A DNA stretch of 64,000 nucleotides from JABWBH01 sp964526695 (lineage in GTDB: Bacteria; Planctomycetota; Phycisphaerae; UBA1845): NCBI GenBank assembly GCA_964526695.1, contig CAZGJA010000091.1, positions 82,036 through 146,035 of the forward strand, given 5' to 3'. The translations under genes and the position numbers were made by a program. This document shows positions 50,979 through 59,776 of this stretch, one piece after another. The stretch's first letter is position 1, and each line of letters opens with the position of its first letter. The notes under the pieces were generated by a model that saw nothing but the letters and a program-made list of their open reading frames with translations, was not told the DNA's origin and searched no databases.

Positions 50979-52652
50979 GTGGGTTGGACAACGAGACTGC
51001 GCGCCGGGTGCGCGTTGCTGCTTTGCTTGACCGCGTGGGGGCTTACCAGGGCCGCCTCGCGTCAGGAGGGGTCCGCGCCACCCTCGCCGCTGGGACCGTC
51101 AGAATCCGCCGCCTGCCAGCCTGAATGGAACGCCGAGCAAGCTCAGTCGAACGCTCATCTGCCTGCACTGAACGTCGATCAGACTCCACCGAACGCCGAT
51201 CAGCCTCCATCGAATGCCCAGCAGCCCCCCTCGAGCGCCAAGGAGCCTGGGCTCAGCGACAAGAAAGCCGGCCCGGCCTCGGCGCGGCTGAACCTGCTGG
51301 TCGTCACGATCGACACGCTGCGGGCCGACCACCTCGGCTGCTACGGCTACTTCCGCGACACTTCGCCGACGATCGACGCCCTCGCGCGCGATTCCACCCT
51401 GTTTACGCGCTGCCTCGTGCCCGTGGCGCAGACGCTGCCCAGCCATCTCTCGCTGATGACCGGCGTCTATCCCCTCGAGCACGGCGTCATTTCCAACCTC
51501 GAAAAACCCGGCGGGCAGAACTACAGCTCCACGCCGCAGCTTCGCACGCTGGCCGAGTTCCTGCACGAGCAAGGCTACCGCACCGCCGGCTTCGTCAGCG
51601 CCACGCCGCTGAAGCGCGAGTCGGGCATCGCTTCAGGCTTCGATCACTTCAGTCAGCCGGACCACGCGCGACGGCTCGGCGCGGAGACGACCGAGGCCGC
51701 GCTCGAGTGGCTCGGCGAGAAACCGGCCGAACCGTTCTTCGCATGGGTTCATTACTTCGATCCGCACGCGCCGTATGACGCGCCCTCGCCGTACGATCGC
51801 CAGTTCACAACGGACGAAAAGCTTGAGGCGCACCTGACGCAGCGGCAGGTTCCGGCCCGTGTTCAGAAGCAGCGCAGCGACAAGCGCGTTGTGCCGGAGG
51901 AGGACGCGTGGGACACGCGCAAGGCCGTCAACGGTTACGACGGCGAGATCCGCTACACGGACGAGCAGGTCAGGACGCTGCTGGCGCGGCTGCGCGAGGC
52001 GGGATTGAACGAGCGGACGCTGATCGTGCTGACGGGGGACCACGGCGAGGGGCTCGGGCAGCACGGAATCGTGATGCACGACGCGATCTGGGATGAGCAG
52101 CTTCACGTGCCGCTGATCATCCACGTTCCGGGCCGCTCCGCGCAGCGCGTGACGGCGGCGATGCGTTCCATCGACATCCTGCCGACCGTGCTGGCGCTGA
52201 TGCCCGGCTTGCCCGCGGCGCCGTTCATCCAGCAGTGTCGCGGGTCCAACGCGCTGAACCGTACGGAGCCGGTCGATCTGTTCGCCCAGGAGCCGCAGGG
52301 TCGCCGCGACGCTCGCACGCTTGTTTCAGGCGAGTGGAAACTCGTCGTCGAGGACAAGGTCGCGCGGTTGTTTCACCTGCCGACGGATCCGTTCGAGCTG
52401 AAGGACGTGGCGAAAGAAAAACCGGAAGTGGCGGCGCAGCTCAAGCAGCGTCTGACGGAGCTGGTCGAGGGTCAGATAACCGCGGCGAAACGATATCTTG
52501 CGGCTCGCCCCGCGGCGCCGGGGGCGTCGGACGGAGCCAAGGATGCCAAGCGGCGCGAGGAATTGCACGGGCTGGGTTACCTCGAATCGGATGATGAAGA
52601 AGAGGCGGAGAGTGATTCGAAGAAGAAGAAACCATCTCGCGGCTCGCCTTGA
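50979..52652 (+). CDS. Sulfatase-fold hydrolase with Thr at the nucleophile position (copy 1)
   Basis: About 557 residues from GTG 50979 (AAGGA upstream). Signal peptide AGCALLLCLTAWGLTRAAS. A Pro/Asn/Gln-rich linker follows, then the sulfatase/alkaline-phosphatase core: LLVVTIDTLRADHLGCYGYF (metal Asp), VAQTLPSHLSLMTGVYPLEH, HYFDPHAPY, IVLTGDHGEGLGQHG and a C-terminal Lys-rich tail. In classical sulfatases the nucleophile is in CxPSR; here the residues are TLPSH, so no formylglycine can form. It may be a phosphodiesterase-type hydrolase or inactive. Tandem with the gene at 52696. Confidence 0.85.
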   Translation: MGWTTRLRAGCALLLCLTAWGLTRAASRQEGSAPPSPLGPSESAACQPEWNAEQAQSNAHLPALNVDQTPPNADQPPSNAQQPPSSAKEPGLSDKKAGPASARLNLLVVTIDTLRADHLGCYGYFRDTSPTIDALARDSTLFTRCLVPVAQTLPSHLSLMTGVYPLEHGVISNLEKPGGQNYSSTPQLRTLAEFLHEQGYRTAGFVSATPLKRESGIASGFDHFSQPDHARRLGAETTEAALEWLGEKPAEPFFAWVHYFDPHAPYDAPSPYDRQFTTDEKLEAHLTQRQVPARVQKQRSDKRVVPEEDAWDTRKAVNGYDGEIRYTDEQVRTLLARLREAGLNERTLIVLTGDHGEGLGQHGIVMHDAIWDEQLHVPLIIHVPGRSAQRVTAAMRSIDILPTVLALMPGLPAAPFIQQCRGSNALNRTEPVDLFAQEPQGRRDARTLVSGEWKLVVEDKVARLFHLPTDPFELKDVAKEKPEVAAQLKQRLTELVEGQITAAKRYLAARPAAPGASDGAKDAKRREELHGLGYLESDDEEEAESDSKKKKPSRGSP

Positions 52653-52675
52653 CGGGCGCTTGGTAACCCTAGGGC

Positions 52676-52740
52676 ACCGGTTTCCAACCGGTGGAGTGGG
52701 GCACGGGTTTCCATCCCGTGCATGGCAGACCCTGCGCAGC
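52676..52740. repeat. Double-hairpin repeat after sulfatase gene 1
   Basis: Palindromes CACCGGTTTCCAACCGGTG (52676-52694) and GCACGGGTTTCCATCCCGTG (52701-52720) are followed by GCAGACCCTG. A diverged copy with the same order follows the second sulfatase gene at 54213-54275. Confidence 0.75.
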
Positions 52741-54141
52741 CGCACAGGCATCCTCTGCCTGGTGCTGGCTCTCCTGCCCGCCCTCTGCCAGGCACAGACG
52801 ACACCCAGCGAAAAACCGCCGCTGAACTTCCTGCTGGTGTCCATCGACACGCTCCGGGCGGATCACGTCGGCGCCTACGGCTACTTCCGCGCCACGACGC
52901 CGGCGCTCGACGCGCTGGCGAAAGAAGGCATCCTCTTCGAGCGCTGCATCAGCCCGCTGGCGCGCACCACGCCGTCCCACGCCTCGCTGCTGACCGGGCT
53001 GTACCCCATCGAACATGGGCTGATCGACAACATCACGCACGAACGCAACCTGCTCGTCCTGTCCGACGACGTGGAGACCTACGCCGAGGCCGCGCGATCC
53101 GCGGGCTACCAGACGGCCGCGTTCATCAGCGCCGCGCCGGTCAAGCGTGAGACGGGTCTGTCCGCCGGCTTCGACGTGTGGGACGAGCCGGAGGCGAGCC
53201 AGCGCCGCGCCGACGAAACCAACGAGAAACTTCTGCCCTGGCTCGCCAAGGCGAAAGACGCGCCGTTCTTCGCCTGGGTCCACTACTTCGATCCGCACAC
53301 GCCGTATCGCCCGCCCGCGCCGTTCGACGGGATGTTCAAGAGCGACGACGCGCTGCGCGCTTACATGACGGAGCGGAAGTTCGCGGACAAGGCCGAGAAG
53401 CAACACGCAGAAGGCGACATCAAGGACGCGAAGGCGTGGGACAGCGAGGAGGCCATCAACCGCTACGACGGCGAAGTCCGCTACGTGGACGATCAATTCG
53501 CCCGCGTCGTGGCCGCGCTCAAGGAGGCCGGCGTGTGGGATCGCACGGTCGTCGTACTGAAGTCGGATCACGGCGAGGGTCTGGGGCAGCACGACTGGCC
53601 CAACCACGGCGGATTCTGGCGGGAGCAGTTGCACGTGCCGCTGATCATGCGCCTTCCCGGCGTCAGCGCTCGGCGCGAGCCTGCGCCGATTTCCACCGTG
53701 GACATCCTGCCCAAACTGCTCGCCATCTGCGATCGGCTCCCGAGGGCGAAGTTCTCCGCGCAAGCGTCGAGTCTGCCGTCGGACACCGCGGGCGTCATCT
53801 ACAGTCAGACGCCCGGAAACAGCGGCTCGACGATTCGCACGCTCACGAGCGAGCGCTGGCGACTGGTCCGTCGCCCCGGCAAGGGCGAGCTGCTGTTCGA
53901 TCTGTCCGCGGACCCCTTCGAGCTGAAGGACGTGGCGTCGTTGCACAAGGAAGAAGGGGCACGCCTGCGCAAGCAGCTCGATGCGATCGTCGCGGCGCAG
54001 TCGGAGAACGCGCGGCGATTCAAGCCCGCCCGAGCGGAACCCGCCCGCCGCCAGCGCGTCGATCAGCTCAAGGAGCTGGGGTACATCGAAACGGAAGGCG
54101 AATCGCAAGAAGAGGAGGAAGCGGGAAAGAAGAAGCCTTGA
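52696..54141 (+). CDS. Sulfatase-fold hydrolase with Thr at the nucleophile position (copy 2)
   Basis: About 481 residues; the start is uncertain because the 5' end overlaps the hairpin repeat, and GTG 52696 is the nearest in-frame candidate that leaves a signal peptide (TGILCLVLALLPALCQA). Core motifs: LLVSIDTLRADHVGAYGYF, LARTTPSHASLLTGLYPIEH, WVHYFDPHTPY, VVLKSDHGEGLGQHDW. The TTPSH replaces CxPSR, as in copy 1, and the two align over their length, so they arose by tandem duplication. C-terminal Glu/Lys-rich tail. An exported hydrolase of uncertain substrate. Confidence 0.82.
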   Translation: MGHGFPSRAWQTLRSRTGILCLVLALLPALCQAQTTPSEKPPLNFLLVSIDTLRADHVGAYGYFRATTPALDALAKEGILFERCISPLARTTPSHASLLTGLYPIEHGLIDNITHERNLLVLSDDVETYAEAARSAGYQTAAFISAAPVKRETGLSAGFDVWDEPEASQRRADETNEKLLPWLAKAKDAPFFAWVHYFDPHTPYRPPAPFDGMFKSDDALRAYMTERKFADKAEKQHAEGDIKDAKAWDSEEAINRYDGEVRYVDDQFARVVAALKEAGVWDRTVVVLKSDHGEGLGQHDWPNHGGFWREQLHVPLIMRLPGVSARREPAPISTVDILPKLLAICDRLPRAKFSAQASSLPSDTAGVIYSQTPGNSGSTIRTLTSERWRLVRRPGKGELLFDLSADPFELKDVASLHKEEGARLRKQLDAIVAAQSENARRFKPARAEPARRQRVDQLKELGYIETEGESQEEEEAGKKKP

Positions 54142-54212
54142 GAAGTTTCTGCAACGCCGTGCGGCGCCGGCTCCCAACGGATCGCTGCAGCACAGGTTCT
54201 GAAGCGGGTGTG

Positions 54213-54275
54213 GCGCCGGTTTTCAACCGGTGACTGGCCCACGAGTTCTTCCACCTGTGCAAGGCAGAATCCTGG
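54213..54275. repeat. Double-hairpin repeat after sulfatase gene 2
   Basis: CGCCGGTTTTCAACCGGTG (54214-54232) and a decayed second hairpin (CCCACGAGTTCTTCCACCTG) followed by GGCAGAATCCTG. Matches the order at 52676-52740, so the repeat may have been duplicated with the genes. A single related hairpin (ACCGGCTTTCCAGCCGGT) is at 59400. Confidence 0.6.
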
Positions 54276-54368
54276 CGTTCGCTGATGCATGGAGCAGGCG
54301 GCTCACGGCGCCGTCCGATCGAATACGAATCGGAGATTCTCGCAGCTGGCGGCTTCCGGCAACACGAC

Positions 54369-57317
54369 ATGGCCACGTCCGACGACAACTCGAGCATCGA
54401 CGCCAACGCCGTCGGGGCGGACGACGCTTCTGCTCGCACCGCATTCGTCGTCTCGCGCGCAGCGGTGGGTTGCGCCTGCGCATCCGCGGTTGCGGCGGTC
54501 GTTTTCGTGGTCTCGCTCCTCGTGCTCCTGGAATGGCCCACCACGCAAAACATGCGCACCGCGGACGACCGGTTCGCGGCCATCAGCCTCCTCAGGGGCG
54601 AGCCCCTCATCACCGCCAAGGGGGAGAAGTACGGCAAGACGCCGCCCATCTACCCGGTTGCGCTGGCAGGGTTGCGCCTGCTCGGCTTTGAGTGGTGGAC
54701 GTGCGTGGGTCTGATCAATGCGCTGGCGTTCGCCGCGGGCGTGCTCGCCGTTCACGGGCTGGCGAGGCTCCTGGGCCTGCGCACCAGTCGCTGGCTTGTC
54801 CTGGCGTACCTTTGCTTCGGCCCCATCTATTACATGTTCCGTGAGGCGAGACCCGACATCATCTTCGCCGTCTGCGGGATCGGCGGCGTGGCGCTGGCGA
54901 CGGCGTATGCGCATCGACGCACCCTGCCGCTGCTGCTGGCGCTGGCGGTCATTTGCAGCCTCGCGGCGTTGAGCCGGTACATGGCGATCCTCACGCTGCT
55001 TCCGCTCGCGGGGGTGGTGATCCTGCTGGCGCGCCACGGCTCCTGGTCGCGCAAGGCCGCGCACGTGGCGCTCTTCTGCCTCATCGCGGGCGGTCCGATC
55101 GTCGGCTGGCTCATCCGCACAGAGAGAGTAACACAGCATTACACAGGCATGGACCGCTGGCGCGACCGCAAGCCGGCCGACGAAACGCTGACCACATTCG
55201 ACAACAACGTACGGTTCATGGCGCGGGCGTTCTACATCGACTTCCTGGCATGGGAGGACTTCGCGCAGCTCAACGTATTGAAGGGGACTCACGAGATCGA
55301 GCACGAAGGTGTGGTAGTTCTCATAACGTGCGCCCTGGTCTTGATCCTGGCGGGCATCGCGGTCGCTCGCCGCCGTGCCGTCCGCAACAAGCTCCGAGCG
55401 TGGCTCCTGCGATCAGGACGACCGCGAACGGCGCTGCTCATCACCGCGGCCTACATCCTGCTCTACCAGGCCATGATGCTCGTCTTGTGGACCGTCGGCA
55501 ACAACGACCCGATCGACTGCCGGTTCCTGGCGCCTTCGTACTTCCTGCTCGTCGTTCTCGGCGCAACGCTGCTGACGGTCCTCTGGCGTGCCGGGCCGGG
55601 GCTGCTGTCGCGCGGAGCGGTCGTCGCGGCCGCAGCCGGTTTCCTGACGCTCCAGACGTGGAAGACCGCCGCCACGTGGGAAATCGTCAGCGACAACTCC
55701 GCCAGCCCCTGGGTAGAGGATCCGGATCAGTTCCTGGAGGCCATGGGCAAGAAGGGAATTGAGGCTCGCATCGAAGATCGTCTCGCCGAGCGCGGACGGA
55801 CGAAAGGCATCCCGGCCAGAATGCAAAAGCGCCTTGAGAACAGGGGCAAGGTTCTCGATCCCACAGAGCAGAAGACGGATCGGGTGCAGGAACTCGCCGA
55901 GCGGATAAGGAACGACCCGACGCGAAAACAGAAGCCGCCCGAACAGGTCAAAGCCGACACGGGCAAGAATCGCGAGGCGCTCATGGCGGAGCGCCGCCGA
56001 CGGCGCGAGGCTGAAGCCGAAAAAAAACAGCGCGATAGCGCCGCTGGCGACGGGGAGCCCGATGCGATTCAGGCTGATGCCGAGGGGCAACCTGCGGAGC
56101 CGCCCACGTCGCTTCCGCCGCTGGAGTACGTCCGCCTCTCGCCGCCATCCCATTGGACGCCCTACGTCCCGGCGACACCCCTCCCAACGCTCCTCGCCGC
56201 CTTCCATCTCGGCGAAGCGCAGCGGGGCAAGGACCGGGGCTTTGTTCAAGTGTTTCAGATGGAGTCCCGTTCCAACGCCGATCCCGATCCGTTCAAGCCG
56301 TGGCTTGCGGGATTCGTGGGTGAGGAGGAGGGCGAGCGGTTTACGCCGACCAGCACGGCGCTGAGAATCCACGGCATCCCGGTGCGCATGGTGGAGCTGA
56401 CGGGCAAGTTCCGCTCGGATGATCCTGAGAATCCACAAGGCACTTGCTCGTTGATCGCGGCGGAATTCCGCCATCCCCGCGCGACGGTGGTCGTGGTGGC
56501 GCTCGGCCCTCGCAAGATCGTTGCCGACGAGCAGGACGTGATCGTGGCCTACCTGATGAGCGCCGAGAGCTTGGAACCGATCGCGCCGCCGCCGCCGCCG
56601 CCGACGGACGAAGCGTCTGCTGATGACCAGCCGGAAGATCCCTCGCCCGCTGAAACGCCGGACGGCGCTCCTTCCGTCGTGGCGCCGGTCGATGAACCCG
56701 CGGTCGAGGCGCCGCCGCCCGCCGCCGCCGCCGGGCCGGAACCGCCGGGCGCTTCGACAGATGATCCACCCGCCGATGACGGGCCCCTGAGCCGGTCGGT
56801 CACCTTTGCATTCGAGCCTCCCTGGGAAGTGTATGCCCCGAAGAACGCCGGCGACGGCTTTCGTCAGGGTTTCTTCCTTGACCCTCAGGACCGGACGCGT
56901 GCTTCGGCCAAGCTCGTGGTGACCCATATCCCCACGCATTCGCCCGATCACGCGGCGCAGATCGCCCGGTGGTTGAAGGACTTCACCGTGCTGGAAAAGC
57001 ACGTGGTGCATGATGCGCCGACGCCCGCGCGGGGGCGCATCGGCCTCCCGGTGGCGATTGTCGAAGCAGCCGGCACGTATGCGCCGCCGACGTGGGCGAC
57101 GCCCGTGCCCGACTACTTCTTGATCGGCGCCGTGATCGTCCTGCGGGATGGGATGTACACGGTCAAAGCCACGGGACCGCGGACTCAGATCGAGGCGCAG
57201 CGCGCGAAGATTCTGGCATTCATTGGGAGCGGACGCGGCGACGCCGGCGAAGGCGCCCTCATCCCGGAAGCAGTGAAACCCGCGCAGGAACCGCCGCACG
57301 ACGCGCCTCAGAAGTGA
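54369..57317 (+). CDS. GT-C-like membrane protein fused to repeated soluble domains
   Basis: About 982 residues; ATG 54369 lacks a clear ribosome site and 54285 is an alternative. The first ~400 residues have many membrane helices and an early DDRFAAISLLRGEPLITAKG after helix 1, plus REARPDIIFAVCG, the look of GT-C/ArnT-type lipid-linked glycosyltransferases. A charged coiled linker (MAERRRRREAEAEKKQRDSA) and Pro/Glu-rich spacers separate two ~150-residue soluble domains with the shared pattern (I/L)PV-x-(I/M)VE-x-x-G-x-(F/Y) and a closing ALGPRKIV or ATGPRTQI. The next gene encodes a third such domain. Probably surface glycan assembly. Confidence 0.65.
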   Translation: MATSDDNSSIDANAVGADDASARTAFVVSRAAVGCACASAVAAVVFVVSLLVLLEWPTTQNMRTADDRFAAISLLRGEPLITAKGEKYGKTPPIYPVALAGLRLLGFEWWTCVGLINALAFAAGVLAVHGLARLLGLRTSRWLVLAYLCFGPIYYMFREARPDIIFAVCGIGGVALATAYAHRRTLPLLLALAVICSLAALSRYMAILTLLPLAGVVILLARHGSWSRKAAHVALFCLIAGGPIVGWLIRTERVTQHYTGMDRWRDRKPADETLTTFDNNVRFMARAFYIDFLAWEDFAQLNVLKGTHEIEHEGVVVLITCALVLILAGIAVARRRAVRNKLRAWLLRSGRPRTALLITAAYILLYQAMMLVLWTVGNNDPIDCRFLAPSYFLLVVLGATLLTVLWRAGPGLLSRGAVVAAAAGFLTLQTWKTAATWEIVSDNSASPWVEDPDQFLEAMGKKGIEARIEDRLAERGRTKGIPARMQKRLENRGKVLDPTEQKTDRVQELAERIRNDPTRKQKPPEQVKADTGKNREALMAERRRRREAEAEKKQRDSAAGDGEPDAIQADAEGQPAEPPTSLPPLEYVRLSPPSHWTPYVPATPLPTLLAAFHLGEAQRGKDRGFVQVFQMESRSNADPDPFKPWLAGFVGEEEGERFTPTSTALRIHGIPVRMVELTGKFRSDDPENPQGTCSLIAAEFRHPRATVVVVALGPRKIVADEQDVIVAYLMSAESLEPIAPPPPPPTDEASADDQPEDPSPAETPDGAPSVVAPVDEPAVEAPPPAAAAGPEPPGASTDDPPADDGPLSRSVTFAFEPPWEVYAPKNAGDGFRQGFFLDPQDRTRASAKLVVTHIPTHSPDHAAQIARWLKDFTVLEKHVVHDAPTPARGRIGLPVAIVEAAGTYAPPTWATPVPDYFLIGAVIVLRDGMYTVKATGPRTQIEAQRAKILAFIGSGRGDAGEGALIPEAVKPAQEPPHDAPQK

Positions 57318-57859
57318 ACTCCCGGCGAAGACGCAAGCCTGTCCCGCCGGGACGACCCAAAGTCGTCGGTGGACCGCGTCTCCACGCCGGTTCCCTGGCT
57401 GGAATGTACCGTGTTCACCTGGTCGTCGCCCGGACTGCGTCTGTCCCCGCCGAACCCGACCCGGATTTCCGACTCGACTCCATCCTCGCCGCCGACCGTG
57501 ACGACCGCATCGGCGTTGAGATCGCACTCTGCCGCCCGGAGGGGCTGTGCGGGACGTGGGATGAGAGCGTCCAGAAGTGGCTCAAGTCGTTTTCGCCTTC
57601 GCGCGGCGAAACGTCCGTGCTCATCGCGCAGGAGGATCTGCTCATGGACGACCTGCCCGTGCTGCTGGTGGAAGTCGTCGGCGATTACCGGGCCGGCAAC
57701 GCCGATGAGCCGGAACGGGACACGGCGATGATCCTCGCGCAGATCGTCCACCCCCAGGCGACGTATCATCTTCGCGCCATGGGTCCCGCGAAGTTCGTGC
57801 TGAGCGAGCGGGAGAACATCCTGGAGTTCCTCCGCAGCCTGCGACAAACGGACCCGTGA
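57314..57859 (+). CDS. Single soluble domain related to the preceding fusion
   Basis: 181 residues from GTG 57314, whose GTGA overlaps the stop of the preceding gene. The second half, DDLPVLLVEVVGDYRAGN and YHLRAMGPAKFVLSERENIL, repeats the pattern of the two soluble domains just upstream. The first ~35 residues are Arg/Pro-rich. It therefore looks like a third domain expressed separately, either a true separate protein by coupling or the product of a frame change in a longer fusion. Function unknown. Confidence 0.65.
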   Translation: MNSRRRRKPVPPGRPKVVGGPRLHAGSLAGMYRVHLVVARTASVPAEPDPDFRLDSILAADRDDRIGVEIALCRPEGLCGTWDESVQKWLKSFSPSRGETSVLIAQEDLLMDDLPVLLVEVVGDYRAGNADEPERDTAMILAQIVHPQATYHLRAMGPAKFVLSERENILEFLRSLRQTDP

Positions 57860-57924
57860 GGGTCCGTACACGCATGGCGCACGGCTCCGATTCCTCGTGG
57901 AGGTTTCCTCGCTCGCCAGCGGGT

Positions 57925-57954
57925 GGCACGGTCTGGCGTACTCGCCAGGCCGTG
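57925..57954. repeat. Dispersed 30-bp palindromic element, second full copy
   Basis: Exact reverse complement of 38992-39021, in the 261-bp gap before the guanylyltransferase gene. No other feature supported there. Confidence 0.85.
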
Positions 57955-58120
57955 GGGAACGAGTAGCCAACGCCGGTTCGCGCCCTACATGGGTACGCTG
58001 CTGCGGACCCGTGCCGCGCGCCGGTTCGGCCACCCTCGGAATGCGACGGCCTTGACCTCTGACGGTCCGCAGGTGCGCATCGCTTGACGCCGCCCACGCG
58101 CGCCCGGACTATGATCCCCC

Positions 58121-59191
58121 ATGCGTTACGCCCTCATCATGGCCGGTGGAGCGGGGTCGCGGCTGTGGCCTTTGAGCCGGCGGCAGCGACCCAAGCAGTG
58201 GCTGCGCCTGTTCGGCGGCAAGAGCCTGCTGCGCCAGTCCTTCGAGCGCGCCGCCGCCATCCTGCCCGTCGAGGCGATCCACGTCATCACCAGCGACGCG
58301 CTCATCGATCTCACCGCCGAGGAGCTGCCCGAGCTGCCGCGGGAAAACCTCATCGGCGAGCCGATGGGGCGCGACACCGTCAACGCCATCGGGCTGGGGG
58401 CGGCCGTTCTGGTCGAGCGCGACCCGGACGCCACCATGGCCGTGTTCACTGGCGACCACGTCATCACGCCGATCGACCGCTTCGCGCACGCGGTGCGCAG
58501 CGCCTTCGACAGCATCGGCGAGCACCCGGAGGCGCTGGTCACCTTCGGCATCCGCCCGACCAGCCCGCACACCGGCTACGGCTACATCGCCCGAGGCGAG
58601 CGTCTGCGCGAGCGCGTCTTCCGCGTTCACGAGTTCGCGGAGAAACCCAACATCGCCGTCGCCACCAAGTACGTCTCCAGCGGGCTGTACTACTGGAACA
58701 GCGGGATGTTCGCCTGGCGCGCGGACGCGATCCTCGCGCAGCTCAAGAAGCACCTGCCGCACTCGCACGACGCGCTGCGCGAGCTGGGGCGTTGCTGGAA
58801 CACGCCGCAGCGCGCGGAGAAGCTTCGCCTTCTCTACCCGACGCTGATGAAGATCTCCGTGGACTTCGCCATCATGGAGCGCGCCGACGACGTCCTCGTC
58901 GTCGAGATGGACTGCAATTGGGTGGACGTGGGCGCGTGGACGGCGCTGGAATCGCTGATGGACAGCGATCCGCTGGGCAACGTCGCGGCCTGCAAGCACG
59001 CGATCACGCTCGGCTCGCGCGGCAACATCCTCGTGTCCGAGGACGACCACCTGATCGCCACCATCGGCGTGGACGACCTCGTGATCGTACACTCGCCGGA
59101 CGCCACGCTCATCTGCACCAAGCGCGACGCGCAGGGCATCAAGGAACTCGTCGACAAGCTCCGCAAGGACTTCGAGGGCCGGTTCCTCTGA
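58121..59191 (+). CDS. manC: Mannose-1-phosphate guanylyltransferase
   Basis: 356 residues. Transfers GMP to mannose-1-phosphate, giving GDP-mannose for surface glycans. LIMAGGAGSRLWPLSRRQRP is the nucleotide-binding start; LIGEPMGRDTVNAIGLGAAV, FTGDHVITP, GYGYIARGE, FAEKPNIAVA and LYYWNSGMFAWRADAIL follow, and the tail DFAIMERADDVLVVEMDCNW, WVDVGAW is typical. Single-domain enzyme; no isomerase part. Start at ATG 58121 is at the beginning of the family domain although no clear Shine-Dalgarno is visible. Fits with the O-antigen-type and GT-C genes nearby. Confidence 0.93.
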   Translation: MRYALIMAGGAGSRLWPLSRRQRPKQWLRLFGGKSLLRQSFERAAAILPVEAIHVITSDALIDLTAEELPELPRENLIGEPMGRDTVNAIGLGAAVLVERDPDATMAVFTGDHVITPIDRFAHAVRSAFDSIGEHPEALVTFGIRPTSPHTGYGYIARGERLRERVFRVHEFAEKPNIAVATKYVSSGLYYWNSGMFAWRADAILAQLKKHLPHSHDALRELGRCWNTPQRAEKLRLLYPTLMKISVDFAIMERADDVLVVEMDCNWVDVGAWTALESLMDSDPLGNVAACKHAITLGSRGNILVSEDDHLIATIGVDDLVIVHSPDATLICTKRDAQGIKELVDKLRKDFEGRFL

Positions 59192-59200
59192 TCAGGCGAA

Positions 59201-59270
59201 CGAAACGTCGAAACGTCGAAACGCCGAAACGTCGAAACGTCGAAACGCCAAAACGCCAAAACGCCAAAAG
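59201..59270. repeat. 8-bp tandem repeat (CGAAACGT)
   Basis: Eight units of CGAAACGT or its variants CGAAACGC and CAAAACGC from 59201 to 59264, then a partial unit. It begins 10 bp after the guanylyltransferase stop. The rest of 59271-59580 holds no gene I can support; a hairpin ACCGGCTTTCCAGCCGGT is at 59400. Confidence 0.9.
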
Positions 59271-59583
59271 CGGCGGCGAGGCCGCAACCCCGCACGGAGC
59301 CGCGCCCATCAGGTCAAAGACTCGCCGTGGCGAGAGGCGTGGTGCACAGGGTGGCGCCGCTCCCCTACCAACCCCTCGCAAGGAAAACATCAACTGGGGG
59401 ACCGGCTTTCCAGCCGGTCAATGGTCGGAACCGACTGACGCCCGGCTCCTCATCTTTGTAGCCGCGCGGTCGCAGACGCACAAGGTCACTGCAAACCTCA
59501 TGCCAAAGCGCAAACCCCGCGGCACGCGGCAGTTGTTCCAATTCGTCGAATTGTTTGTAATCAGTGGCCGCCCGCCTGGTCTT

Positions 59584-59593
59584 GTGGTATAAT
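59584..59593 (+). promoter_or_regulatory. Extended -10 promoter of the riboswitch transcript
   Basis: TGGTATAAT: a perfect TATAAT at 59588-59593 with the TG-N extension. The -35 position (59565-59570, TGGCCG) is poor, which the extended -10 may compensate. Transcription would start about 59600, just ahead of the aptamer. Confidence 0.65.
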
Positions 59594-59608
59594 GTTCTCA
59601 TAGTTACT

Positions 59609-59772
59609 GCTGTGTGCCGAATGCCGGGGGCGACATGCCGCTCGGCAGCGGGGGAACCAGCGCGGCGCGGAGGGGCGACCTTTCGCATCGCAGGGGCGAA
59701 TCCCGGTGGACCGGGACGCTGAATCAGCGCAGCGAGCCCGTCAGCTTACCTCGCAGGCGAACGCTGGAGAAT
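59609..59772 (+). promoter_or_regulatory. Probable cyclic-di-AMP riboswitch (ydaO/yuaA type)
   Basis: The conserved islands of this class are present in order: GCAGCGGGGGAACCAGCG (~59645-59662), GGGGCGAATCCCGG (~59693-59706), GACGCTGAATCAGCG (~59715-59729) and the hallmark GAGCCCGTCAGCTTACCTCG (~59734-59753) followed by CAGGCGAACG. Spacing of 160 nt fits the class. It sits directly behind a strong -10. It is known to sense c-di-AMP and to switch off downstream expression in other bacteria; the target here is unclear, either a 27-codon ORF at 59777 or the SPFH gene at 60064. Confidence 0.85.
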
Positions 59773-59776
59773 CTTC

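Noticed and set aside
55413..57527. 704-codon minus-strand open frame
   Set aside because: Antisense to the GT-C-like gene, Arg-rich, no motifs.
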